Shown: piece after piece, positions 5,315 through 12,568 of the stretch | Layout: each line of letters opens with the position of its first letter | How positions within the stretch are numbered: the stretch's first letter is position 1 | Origin: Conexibacteraceae bacterium | Lineage (GTDB): Bacteria; Actinomycetota; Thermoleophilia; Solirubrobacterales; Solirubrobacteraceae | Assembly: GCA_009785395.1 (NCBI GenBank) | Contig: WQWK01000026.1 | Location: 1 to 13,410, forward strand | Length of the DNA stretch: 13,410 bases | Direction of reading: 5' to 3' | Made by a program: the position numbers and the translations under genes | The notes under the pieces: generated by a model | The model's database searches: none | Told to the model about the DNA's origin: nothing | The model's input: the letters and a program-made list of their open reading frames with translations, nothing else

Positions 5315-6610
5315 ATGCGTTTCCCGAGATTCCCCAGCACCCACCGCCGGGCATGGCTGTTCGCCGGCCTCGCGGTCATCGTCGCGATTGCCGTCGGTGG
5401 CTACGCCATCTACGAGGCGAGCAAACCGTCCAACTCGTTCAACGCGAAGGCACCCTTCCAGGCGCCCACGACGACCACCGAGACCAACACCACCCCGAAC
5501 AGGGGGCCTGCGTTCTCCTGGCCGCTATACGGCTACACGAAGACGCGCACGCGTTTCTTCGCCGCGGCCGACCCGAACCTCAATCCGCCGTTCCACAAGG
5601 ACTGGACGTTCGGTGGCAACGCGCTGCTGGAGTTCCCGGCCTCGATCCACGGCGCCGACCTGTACTTCCTCGACGACGGCGCGACCGCCAAGAAGGTCAA
5701 CATCAACTCGGGCAAGCAGGTCTGGCTGAGCCACGTCGGCAAGCAGTCGGCCGCGACACCCGCGCTCGACCCGCTGACCCAGCAGCTGTTCGTCCCCGTG
5801 CTTTCGCTTGACAGCGCCGTGATCAACGCCCGCAACGGCGCGTTCGCTGCCCTGTCGATGAGGACCGGGCATGTCGAGTGGAAGGTCCCGATTCCCAGCG
5901 GCACCGAATCCTCCCCGATCGTCGTCGGGAACTCCGTGTACTTCGGCGACCAGGGTGGCACCTTCTACTCGCTCAACATCAGGACCGGTCATAAGAACTG
6001 GGTGTTCTCGGCCGACGGCGCGATCAAGGGAGGCGCCGACTACTACAACGGCGACCTCTACTTCGGCACCTACGGCGGCACGTTCTACGCGCTCAACGCC
6101 AGGACCGGTCATGAGGTCTGGTCACAGAGCCCGGGCGGCGAGTTCTATTCCACCCCGGCGATCGAGTTCGGCGACGTTTACGTCGGCAACAACAACGGCG
6201 CCGCGTACGCGTTCGTCGCCAAGAACGGGACCACCGCCTGGACCCGCACGCTCGGCGCCTACGTCTACTCCGGTCCCGCCGTCGGTGATGTGCACGGGCT
6301 CGGCCCGACCGTCTACATCGGCTCCTACACCGGCTACCTCTACGCGCTCAACGCGCAGACGGGGGCCACGCGATGGTCCTTCTACGCCGACTGCCACTGC
6401 TCGTCGACGGGAATCTCCGGCTCGGCCACGCTGGTCGGCAACACGGTTTACGCCTCGACCGTGTATTCGCCGAACACCTACGGCGTGAACGCCGTGACGG
6501 GCAAGGAGGTCTTCCACTATCCGGACGGCTCCTACACCTCGGTGGTCGCGACGCCCAACGCGGTGTTCCTGATGGGCAAGTACCAGATCTACAAGTTCTC
6601 GAAGAGGTAG
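5315..6610 (+). CDS. Membrane-anchored PQQ-type beta-propeller protein
   Basis: A 431-residue exported or membrane-tethered protein. Residues 1-12 are basic, 13-33 are a hydrophobic signal anchor (AWLFAGLAVIVAIAVGGYAI), and 34-68 form a Thr/Pro/Asn-rich linker. The rest is a beta-propeller of PQQ/BamB-like repeats starting near 115, 168, 207, 247, 287, 332 and 377, with a half repeat at 416. The repeat reads VYFG-x-GGTFY-x-LN-x-RTGH-x-x-W. There is no catalytic module and no clear PQQ ligand set, so a scaffold or binding role outside the membrane is more likely than a dehydrogenase. Blades 3 and 4 are recent copies (120-nt period). The ATG has no Shine-Dalgarno sequence and lies only 18 nt from the divergent cca start. 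It is the only large plus-strand gene here. Exact function unknown. Confidence 0.88.
   Translation: MRFPRFPSTHRRAWLFAGLAVIVAIAVGGYAIYEASKPSNSFNAKAPFQAPTTTTETNTTPNRGPAFSWPLYGYTKTRTRFFAAADPNLNPPFHKDWTFGGNALLEFPASIHGADLYFLDDGATAKKVNINSGKQVWLSHVGKQSAATPALDPLTQQLFVPVLSLDSAVINARNGAFAALSMRTGHVEWKVPIPSGTESSPIVVGNSVYFGDQGGTFYSLNIRTGHKNWVFSADGAIKGGADYYNGDLYFGTYGGTFYALNARTGHEVWSQSPGGEFYSTPAIEFGDVYVGNNNGAAYAFVAKNGTTAWTRTLGAYVYSGPAVGDVHGLGPTVYIGSYTGYLYALNAQTGATRWSFYADCHCSSTGISGSATLVGNTVYASTVYSPNTYGVNAVTGKEVFHYPDGSYTSVVATPNAVFLMGKYQIYKFSKR
5861..6112 (+). repeat. 120-nt periodic blade repeats in the propeller gene
   Basis: The 12-base motif AGGACCGG(T/G)CAT occurs at 5861, 5981 and 6101, spaced exactly 120 nt (40 codons) apart. 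Comparing 5941-6000 with 6061-6120 by eye gives 48 identical bases of 60. This indicates fairly recent duplication of whole propeller blades, while other blades in the same gene are much more diverged. Confidence 0.85.
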
Positions 6611-6674
6611 GAGACCCTGTCAGGCGCGTCAATGCACCTGTTGTTGACGATGGGTAAACGACGGGGACATTGAC

Positions 6675-6691
6675 GGCCGCTTCAGGCGGCC
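6675..6691. terminator. Hairpin between convergent propeller and GNAT genes
   Basis: GGCCGC pairs with GCGGCC across the loop TTCAG. It overlaps the stop codon of the acetyltransferase and lies 65 nt after the propeller stop. A second, wider inverted repeat flanks the AT-richer spacer just before it (CGTCAATG at 6627-6634 with CATTGACG at 6668-6675). There is no T-run on either strand. The position between converging genes suggests a bidirectional terminator, but this is inference from location and stem only. Confidence 0.4.
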
Positions 6692-7515
6692 CTGGCAGGC
6701 TTGCGGCAGACGCCGACGACCAGTTCTGCGCGCTTGAAGCCGAGGCTCTCGTAGATCCCGATCGCGTGATAGTCGGGGTCGGCGGCAATCACGAAGTGGT
6801 CGACCGGGTGGCGTGATGCAGCGTGCGCGGCGGCGTCCGCCACGAGCCGGGTGGCGATCCCCGTGCGACGGTGGGTCTCAGTGGTGTCGACGTTCTGAAA
6901 GCGTGCACGCCCATCCGTCACGACGATCCCGAGCGAGGCGACGGGCTCGCCGTCGAGCAGCGCCACATACCAGGCGCCACGATCCTCACGGAACATGTCG
7001 CGCAGGCCAGCCTGCCGGCGCCTGAGGAAAGTCCGGTGGTATTCGGTGTCCTCGTAGCCACCCGGCGCCTGCGCGGTCTGCAACTCGACGACCGCGCCCC
7101 ACAGCTCCTCGTCGCCGTCGGGGTCGAGCGCGCGCACCCCGACATCAGCGTTGGCCCGCGGGTGAGGGGTGATCTGCTGCGGGGTGGCGGTGAGACCTGA
7201 GGTCCACTCGAGCTCATAGCCGCGCGGCACCAGCTCCTGGTCTGCGGCGCCCGCGTCGCCGTCGGTGCGGTCCCAGGCGAACGTGCAGTGCGTGACGTCA
7301 TTGCGGCCGCCGAACTCGCCCTCGAACAGGGCCTCCCAGCGCTCGCCGTCACCGGCCGCCGGAGGCTCGTCGAACAGCAGGAAGTTGCCCCACCAGAAGG
7401 TCGGGTTGGTGGGCGAATGCACCGCCCAGAAGCCGTCCCGGCGCACGAGCACACGGTCGCGGGAGAGCACGTCGATATCCGTCGACCAGACGAGGCTTCG
7501 AATGGTCTGAGCCAT
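6682..7515 (-). CDS. GNAT family N-acetyltransferase with an extra N-terminal domain
   Basis: It probably transfers an acetyl group from acetyl-CoA to an unknown amine. The 277-residue product has a C-terminal GNAT domain (about 125-271): a WYVALLDGEPVASLG strand pair, the acetyl-CoA pyrophosphate loop RRTGIATRL at 216-224, and the end motif AIGIYESLGF at 251-260. Residues 1-120 form a separate N-terminal part with HSPTNPTFWWGNFLLF (33-48) and HCTFAWD (76-82), which looks like a degenerate acetyltransferase half. Such two-part proteins occur as uncharacterised acetyltransferases in many bacteria. The ATG at 7513-7515 has only a weak, distant purine-rich stretch upstream. It converges with the propeller gene and diverges from the small Cys-rich gene. 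The substrate cannot be inferred from neighbours. Confidence 0.85.
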   Translation of the reverse strand: MAQTIRSLVWSTDIDVLSRDRVLVRRDGFWAVHSPTNPTFWWGNFLLFDEPPAAGDGERWEALFEGEFGGRNDVTHCTFAWDRTDGDAGAADQELVPRGYELEWTSGLTATPQQITPHPRANADVGVRALDPDGDEELWGAVVELQTAQAPGGYEDTEYHRTFLRRRQAGLRDMFREDRGAWYVALLDGEPVASLGIVVTDGRARFQNVDTTETHRRTGIATRLVADAAAHAASRHPVDHFVIAADPDYHAIGIYESLGFKRAELVVGVCRKPARAA

Positions 7516-7555
7516 CGGCTACTCACACTTCCGGAGTGGCGGGAAGAGGGCAAAC

Positions 7556-7577
7556 ATGGTAACGTATTCTGCCTATG
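7556..7577. promoter_or_regulatory. AT-rich divergent start region, possible leaderless start
   Basis: In the 59-nt gap between divergent genes the AT-rich patch includes TATTCT (7565-7570), a TANNNT-type -10 whose expected start point would fall on or next to the ATG at 7575, consistent with a leaderless mRNA. On the other strand TACGTT overlaps it and could serve the acetyltransferase gene. No good -35 boxes are visible and no Shine-Dalgarno sequence precedes either start. Confidence 0.28.
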
Positions 7578-7823
7578 CGTTGTCGAAGTGGAAGTCACTG
7601 TCAGGAGCCGGCCCTCAGCGGTCGTCGCTTCTGCGCCACGCACGCGGCCGAGCTAGACCGCATGCGTGAAGAGCTCAAGGACGCCGCCGCCGCCCGCATC
7701 GGCCGGGGCAGGCCCAAGCGGTCGTCCACGTGCTGTCGTCCAGGCTGTTACGAGCCTCGCGTTCCCCCTGCCGCGTATTGCGACGCATGCGCGGCGGCAG
7801 GTTACGTGGAAGAAGCCGCTTAG
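7575..7823 (+). CDS. Small Cys-rich protein with two zinc-knuckle-like motifs
   Basis: An 82-residue protein I cannot name. It contains the same motif twice. Copy 1 is Cys3-x5-Cys9-x10-Cys20-x2-His23; copy 2 is Cys54-x3-Cys58-x10-Cys69-x2-Cys72 (Cys53 also nearby). Both share C-x-E-P-x7-(F/Y)-C-x2-(H/C): CQEPALSGRRFCATH against CYEPRVPPAAYCDAC. A charged, helix-prone linker (24-49) with GRGRPKR separates them. Similar C..GC..x..CxxH knuckles occur in small actinobacterial and phage proteins and beside nucleases, so nucleic-acid or zinc binding is plausible but not shown. Codons at the start (CGT, TGT, CGA, AGT, GGA) have lower third-position G+C than neighbours. The gene diverges from the acetyltransferase and converges on hisF. 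Reality of the gene is supported by the internal motif repeat. Confidence 0.7.
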   Translation: MRCRSGSHCQEPALSGRRFCATHAAELDRMREELKDAAAARIGRGRPKRSSTCCRPGCYEPRVPPAAYCDACAAAGYVEEAA

Positions 7824-7828
7824 CGGCT
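7814..7828. terminator. Short inverted repeat over the stop of the Cys-rich gene
   Basis: AGCCGCT and AGCGGCT flank a single T and overlap the TAG stop at 7821-7823, in the 24-nt gap before the convergent hisF stop. It is short and lacks a T-run, so it is a weak terminator candidate for the plus-strand gene. Confidence 0.3.
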
Positions 7829-7847
7829 CCTCTGGAAACAGAACCGA

Positions 7848-8653
<806 letters not shown>

Positions 8654-8654
<1 letters not shown>

Positions 8655-8688
8655 CTGCTGGAGGCTAGCCGTGTGTCTGCTGGAGGCT
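8654..8688. repeat. 13-bp direct repeat in the hisA-hisF spacer
   Basis: TCTGCTGGAGGCT occurs at 8654-8666 and again at 8676-8688, with a 22-nt period. The first copy includes the A of the hisF ATG, so the sequence just before the hisF start is duplicated upstream. The spacer has no Shine-Dalgarno sequence. It looks like a small tandem duplication. Confidence 0.85.
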
Positions 8689-8698
8689 CGGTGTGGCG

Positions 8699-9430
8699 TC
8701 AGGCGAGCCTGTCCAGAAGGGCCTGGGCCTCGCCCACGTCGAAGCGGCGCTCGTAGATCGCCTTGCCGACGATCACGCCCCGCAGCCGCGGTTCGTGCAG
8801 GTTCGCGAGCGCCTCCAGGTCTTCCAGCGCACCGATCCCGCCCGAGTACACGAAACCGTGCTCGACGACGCCCGCCACCGCGCGTGCTCCCTCCACATCC
8901 GCCCCCGCCAGCATCCCGTCGCGGTCGATGTTCGAATACACGAAGTGCCGCACGCCGCGGTGCTGCAGTCCCGTTAGGGCGTCGGCGACATTGAGGTCGG
9001 TCTCCTCGAGCCAGCCCGCCGCGGCCACGCGGCCGTTGCGGGCGTCAACCGATACGACGAGCTGATATGGATAGGCGGCGACCGCCGCATCAAGGAACTC
9101 GAGGTCGCGGAACGCGGCGGTTCCGACGATCAGGCGCTCGGCGCCCGCCTCGGCCAGTTGGCGCAGGGCGTCGAGCGAGCGGAGGCCGCCTCCCACCTGC
9201 ACAGGGACGCCCAGACTGCTGGCGATGCGCTCGATGTGGGCGACGTTCGCGGGCTTGCCCGTACGGGCGCCATCGAGGTCGACGACGTGCAGCGCGCGTG
9301 CGCCCGCGTCGACCCAGCGCTTGGCCGCGTCGAGCGGGTCGGCGTCGTAATCGGTGCGCTGGCTGAAGTCGCCCTGCTGGAGCCGCACCGCCTTGCCGTC
9401 AATGATGTCGATCGCCGGGAACAGGATCAT
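8699..9430 (-). CDS. hisA: ProFAR isomerase
   Basis: It isomerises ProFAR to PRFAR, the step before HisF/HisH. The 243-residue product shows [14 protein letters not shown] (4-17) with catalytic Asp8, [10 protein letters not shown] (46-55), [11 protein letters not shown] (75-85), VSVDARNG with the second catalytic Asp129, and [17 protein letters not shown] and VIVGKAIY further on. Both phosphate-binding Gly-rich loops are present. In many Actinobacteria the equivalent PriA also does the TrpF reaction; I cannot tell from sequence alone whether this enzyme is bifunctional. The ATG at 9428-9430 overlaps the hisH stop as ATGA, a typical coupling overlap. The hisF spacer follows. Confidence 0.96.
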   Translation of the reverse strand: MILFPAIDIIDGKAVRLQQGDFSQRTDYDADPLDAAKRWVDAGARALHVVDLDGARTGKPANVAHIERIASSLGVPVQVGGGLRSLDALRQLAEAGAERLIVGTAAFRDLEFLDAAVAAYPYQLVVSVDARNGRVAAAGWLEETDLNVADALTGLQHRGVRHFVYSNIDRDGMLAGADVEGARAVAGVVEHGFVYSGGIGALEDLEALANLHEPRLRGVIVGKAIYERRFDVGEAQALLDRLA

Positions 9431-10083
9431 GCGTACACGGCGCCCGGCTTGGCGCTCTGGACAAGCCGCATGAACCTGGCGAGCAGCGTCAGCCCGTCAC
9501 GCGAGGACTTCTCCGGATGGAACTGCGTGCCGTAGACGGAGCCGTGGGCGACGATCGTGGTGAAGCGCTCGCCGTACTCGGCGGTGCCGACGACGTCGTT
9601 GCGGTCGCGCGGGTGCGCGACGAACGAATGCACGTGGTAGAACGGCGCGCCGGCGGCCGGCAGCTCGTCGGTGAGCGGCGAATCGCGCTCGAGCCGGACC
9701 TCGTTCCAGCCGATGTGCGGGACGCGTCGCCCACCGGCCTCGATGCGGCGGACCTCACCTGCGATCAGCCCCATCCCGGCCGCCCCGCCAAGCTCGGTGG
9801 ACGCATCGAACAGGAGCTGCATGCCTAGGCAGATGCCGAGTATTGGCGTGCCCTCAGCCGCGCGCTCATGCAGCAGTGCAACGAGGCCGTGGCGGAGCAG
9901 GTTCGCCATCCCCGTGGGAAACGCGCCCACGCCCGGCAGCACCAGCGCGTCGGCCGCGCGCAACTCAGCGTGGTCGCGCGTGATCGCGGCCTCCGCCCCG
10001 ACGTGGGCCAGCGCCTTCTCGACGGAGCGGCGGTTGCCCATGCCGTAATCGACGATCGCGATCCGGGGCCGCGCGCCGCTCAC
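9427..10083 (-). CDS. hisH: Imidazole glycerol phosphate synthase, glutaminase subunit
   Basis: A class I glutamine amidotransferase that feeds ammonia to HisF. The 218-residue product carries IAIVDYGMGN (8-17), LVLPGVGAFP (47-56, oxyanion region), the nucleophile Cys85 in GICLGMQLLF, IGWNEV (124-129), FYHVHSF (148-154), and His189/Glu191 in TQFHPEKS. I start at the GTG at 10081-10083, which overlaps the hisB stop as GTGA and begins 6 residues before the first conserved strand. The open frame continues upstream through hisB on the same strand, but that part is not HisH-like. The gene ends in an ATGA overlap with hisA. Confidence 0.96.
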   Translation of the reverse strand: MSGARPRIAIVDYGMGNRRSVEKALAHVGAEAAITRDHAELRAADALVLPGVGAFPTGMANLLRHGLVALLHERAAEGTPILGICLGMQLLFDASTELGGAAGMGLIAGEVRRIEAGGRRVPHIGWNEVRLERDSPLTDELPAAGAPFYHVHSFVAHPRDRNDVVGTAEYGERFTTIVAHGSVYGTQFHPEKSSRDGLTLLARFMRLVQSAKPGAVYA

Positions 10084-10670
10084 GTGAGCGTCCCCTTGGT
10101 GCTCGGGATGCCGTCCTGCGTGGGGTCGAGCGCGACGGCGACGCGCAGCGCTCGGGCAAAGGCCTTGAAAACCGCCTCGATCATGTGGTGTGCGTTGCTC
10201 CCGGCCTGCAAGGTGACGTGCACGGTCAGCTTCGCGTTGGCGGCGACGGCGCGCAGGAACTCCTCGGTCAGCTCGTGGTCGTAGTCGCCGATCGCGCCCG
10301 GCGGCAGCGCGCCGTCGAACACCAGCAGGCCGCGTCCCGAGATGTCGATCGCACACAGCGCCCGCGCCTCGTCCATCGGCACCGTCACGTCGCCGTAGCG
10401 GGTGATCCCGGAGCGGTCGGCGAGGGCCTGGTCGAGGGCCTGGCCGATGCAGATGCCGACATCCTCAACCGTGTGGTGGCCGCCGGTCTGGAGATCGCCG
10501 CTGGCCTGCACGTGGAGGTCGATGCGGCCGTGGCGGGCGAGCAGGTCGAGCATGTGGTCGAGGAAGCCGACGCCGGTTGCGCGCGCGCCGGCGCCGGTGC
10601 CGTCAAGGGTCAGGCTGACCCGGACCTCGGTCTCCCCCGTCCGGCGATCGATCGTGGCGGTGCGGCTCAT
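10080..10670 (-). CDS. hisB: Imidazoleglycerol-phosphate dehydratase
   Basis: It dehydrates IGP to imidazole acetol phosphate, using bound Mn ions. The 196-residue, monofunctional form (no phosphatase domain) shows GFLDHMLDLLARHG (35-48), the metal-binding HHTVED at 65-70, the second half-repeat HHMIEAVFKAFARAL at 161-175, and the C-terminal IPSTKGTL at 188-195. The ATG at 10668-10670 overlaps the hisD stop as ATGA, with AGGGA close upstream. Many actinobacterial operons place hisC between hisD and hisB; here the two genes overlap directly, so the aminotransferase must be encoded elsewhere. A 15-bp palindrome (10607-10621) lies near its start. Confidence 0.97.
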   Translation of the reverse strand: MSRTATIDRRTGETEVRVSLTLDGTGAGARATGVGFLDHMLDLLARHGRIDLHVQASGDLQTGGHHTVEDVGICIGQALDQALADRSGITRYGDVTVPMDEARALCAIDISGRGLLVFDGALPPGAIGDYDHELTEEFLRAVAANAKLTVHVTLQAGSNAHHMIEAVFKAFARALRVAVALDPTQDGIPSTKGTLT

Positions 10671-11926
10671 GTTCCCTGATTGTCCCTAATCCGGACTTCC
10701 ATCGAGCGGGCGTGGAACTCGAAGCCCTCCGCGCGCGCCACCGGCGCTGCGGCCCGGGCCAGCGTGCCGGCATCTTCGATCCGCACCTCGGTGAATACGC
10801 GGCGAAAGTGCTGGGGGCCCAGCGACGAGGCGAAGCGCGCGGCGCCGCTCGTCGGCAGCGTGTGGTTGGAGCCGGCGATGTAGTCGCCGAAGGCGGTGCC
10901 GGTGCCGACGAAGACGCACCCCGAGCGGGTGACGCGTGGGGCGAGTTGCTCGGCCAGCGGGCCGAGCAACTCGAGATGCTCGGGTGCGAACGCCTCAGCC
11001 AATGCGAGCGCGTAGTCGAGCGAGGGCACGAGCACCAGCCGGCAGATCGCCTCCGTGTCCGGCAGGTCGTGTGCCAGGCGCCGCATGAGCTCCTCCAGAA
11101 ACGCCGAGTTGGTGCTGACGCCGATCACGGCCGTGCCCGAACCGTGTTCGGCCTGTGCGAGCAGATCGAGAGCGAGCGGCTCCAGCGGGTAATCGCCGTC
11201 GGTGATCGCCAGCAGGTCACTTGGCCCCGCGAACGAGTCGATCCCGACGCGGCCCGAGAGCTGGCGCTTGGCCTCCTGGACGTAGAGGTTCCCAGGCCCC
11301 ACGATCACGTCGACCGGCGTGACGCTCTCGGTGCCGTGGGCGAGCGCGGCGATCGCCTGCGCCCCGCCCATGCGGTAGACCTCATCGGCGCCGGTCAGCA
11401 CGCAGGCGCCGAGGATCACGGGGTTGATGTCGCCGTCGGGACCGGGTGGCGAGCAGACCGCGACGCGGTCGACCCCGGCTGCGTGGGCCGTGGCCACGCC
11501 CATCACGACCGTGCTCGGATACGGTGCCCGGCCGCCGGGCACGTATACGGCAGCGCGCTTGACGGGCGCCTCCCGCACGCTGACGCTGTGGTCACCGAAA
11601 TCAACCGCCAGGTCCTCGCGGATCGCCGCGCGGGCGACCCTGCCGACGTTCTCGTTGGCGAGCTCGATGCCTGCCGCAACGCCGGCGTCGAGTTCGGCGC
11701 GGGCAGCGGCGAGCTCGTCCGCGCTCACCCGCAGCGCCAGCGGCTCGGCGCCATGCGTGTCGTGCATCCGCGTGTAGCGCATGACCGAGGCGTCGCCCCC
11801 GGCGCTGACGTCGGCGACGATCTCCGCGACGGCCCTCGCGACCGAGCCGCCGTCGGGGATGAGGCTGCGCAGCTGCGCCGCCAGAGCGGCTGCATCGCCG
11901 GAACCGGTGACGATCTCCGCGCGCAT
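10667..11926 (-). CDS. hisD: Histidinol dehydrogenase
   Basis: A zinc enzyme that oxidises L-histidinol to L-histidine with two NAD, the final step of the pathway. The 419-residue product is full length. It shows the family signature VPGGRAPYPSTVVM (129-142), DEVYRMGGAQAIAALAHGT (181-199), GPGNLYVQEAKRQL (210-223), and FAGPSDLLAI (232-241). The zinc and catalytic residues are Gln258, His261 (QAEHGSGT), Glu316/His317 (FAPEHLELL), Asp348 (FGDYIAGSNHTLPTSG) and His405. The ATG at 11924-11926 directly abuts the hisG stop (TGAATG), with GAGGA upstream inside hisG. It contains the strongest hairpin of the AGCG-apex family (10942-10973). Confidence 0.98.
   Translation of the reverse strand: MRAEIVTGSGDAAALAAQLRSLIPDGGSVARAVAEIVADVSAGGDASVMRYTRMHDTHGAEPLALRVSADELAAARAELDAGVAAGIELANENVGRVARAAIREDLAVDFGDHSVSVREAPVKRAAVYVPGGRAPYPSTVVMGVATAHAAGVDRVAVCSPPGPDGDINPVILGACVLTGADEVYRMGGAQAIAALAHGTESVTPVDVIVGPGNLYVQEAKRQLSGRVGIDSFAGPSDLLAITDGDYPLEPLALDLLAQAEHGSGTAVIGVSTNSAFLEELMRRLAHDLPDTEAICRLVLVPSLDYALALAEAFAPEHLELLGPLAEQLAPRVTRSGCVFVGTGTAFGDYIAGSNHTLPTSGAARFASSLGPQHFRRVFTEVRIEDAGTLARAAAPVARAEGFEFHARSMEVRIRDNQGT
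10942..10973. repeat. 14-bp perfect hairpin in hisD with GGCC-AGCG-GGCC apex
   Basis: CGAGTTGCTCGGCC pairs without mismatch with GGCCGAGCAACTCG across the loop AGCG. It lies within the hisD codons for LLGPLAEQL, soon after the catalytic EH pair. The apex is identical to that at 4880-4891 in cca and 2115-2126 after sepF. Confidence 0.93.
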
Positions 11927-12568
11927 TCAGCCCGCGATCCTCGAGACGAGCGCATCGATCGCCTGCGCCTTGAGCTTGTCGGCCACGGGATTGGTGATCA
12001 GCCGGGCCGTGCAGTCGGCGATCTCCTCCCGGATCACGAGATTGTTCTCGCGCAGCGTCGTGCCGGTCGCGGTGAGGTCGACGATCGCGTCGACGAGGCC
12101 CGTCAGCGGCGCCAGCTCGACCGATCCCTTGACCTCGACGATCTCGGCCTGGCGGCCGGTGGTCAGGAAGTGCCGGGTGGCGATGCGCGGATACTTCGTG
12201 GCGATGCGGACGACACCGAGGCGCCGCAGGGCGTCCTGCGCGGGATCCTCGCCGGCCTGCGACGCGACCACCATCGTGCAGCGGCCGTAGGCCAGGTCGA
12301 CGATCTCATAGACCTCACGCTCGGATTGCTCCATCAGCACGTCCTTGCCGGTGATGCCGATGTCGGCCGCACCCGCCTCGACGTAGGTGGGCACATCCGA
12401 GGGCCTCATGGTGATGATGCCGACGTCCTCGAACAGGAGCTTGCGGTCGTTCTCACGGACCGGGCGCGTGTCGATCCCGAGGCGGTCGAGCAGGTCGAGC
12501 GTGGGTCCGAACAGAGCGCCGCGCGGCACCGCGAGCCGCAACCCGCTGGCTGCGAGCGACTCAGCCAC
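11927..12568 (-). CDS. hisG: ATP phosphoribosyltransferase, short form
   Basis: It joins ATP and PRPP to give phosphoribosyl-ATP, the first and feedback-controlled step. At 213 residues it is the short form, lacking the C-terminal regulatory ACT-like domain, and so needs HisZ. Visible motifs are LRLAVPRGALF (10-20), AADIGITGKDVL (68-79), RIATKYP (121-127) and the PRPP-binding loop DLTATGTTLREN (164-175). The GTG start at 12566-12568 overlaps the hisZ stop by 8 nt (GTGGCTGA), and its stop abuts hisD. The immediate neighbour hisZ confirms the two-subunit type. Regulation by histidine would be expected through HisZ; no leader is visible because the operon start is outside the window. Confidence 0.97.
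   Translation of the reverse strand: MAESLAASGLRLAVPRGALFGPTLDLLDRLGIDTRPVRENDRKLLFEDVGIITMRPSDVPTYVEAGAADIGITGKDVLMEQSEREVYEIVDLAYGRCTMVVASQAGEDPAQDALRRLGVVRIATKYPRIATRHFLTTGRQAEIVEVKGSVELAPLTGLVDAIVDLTATGTTLRENNLVIREEIADCTARLITNPVADKLKAQAIDALVSRIAG

Noticed and set aside
5297..5344. 16-residue upstream extension of cca
   Set aside because: It would overlap the start of the propeller gene on the other strand and adds nothing conserved; the ATG at 5294-5296 is better.
6644..6672. TTGACG-like -35 box in the propeller-GNAT spacer
   Set aside because: No matching -10 at 16-18 nt and it would fire into the end of a convergent gene.
10084..10356. N-terminal extension of hisH through hisB
   Set aside because: The extension is out of frame with HisB but overlaps its coding sequence and is Arg-rich without HisH similarity; the GTG at 10081-10083 gives the conserved N-terminus and a 4-nt overlap.
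10607..10621. 15-bp near-palindrome GGGTCAGGCTGACCC in hisB as an operator
   Set aside because: It lies within coding sequence of an operon interior; there is no second copy at a promoter in the window to support a regulator site.
11524..11542. 8-bp stem in hisD over the VPGGRAP codons
   Set aside because: The protein signature itself forces the palindromic codons, so no separate DNA function is needed.
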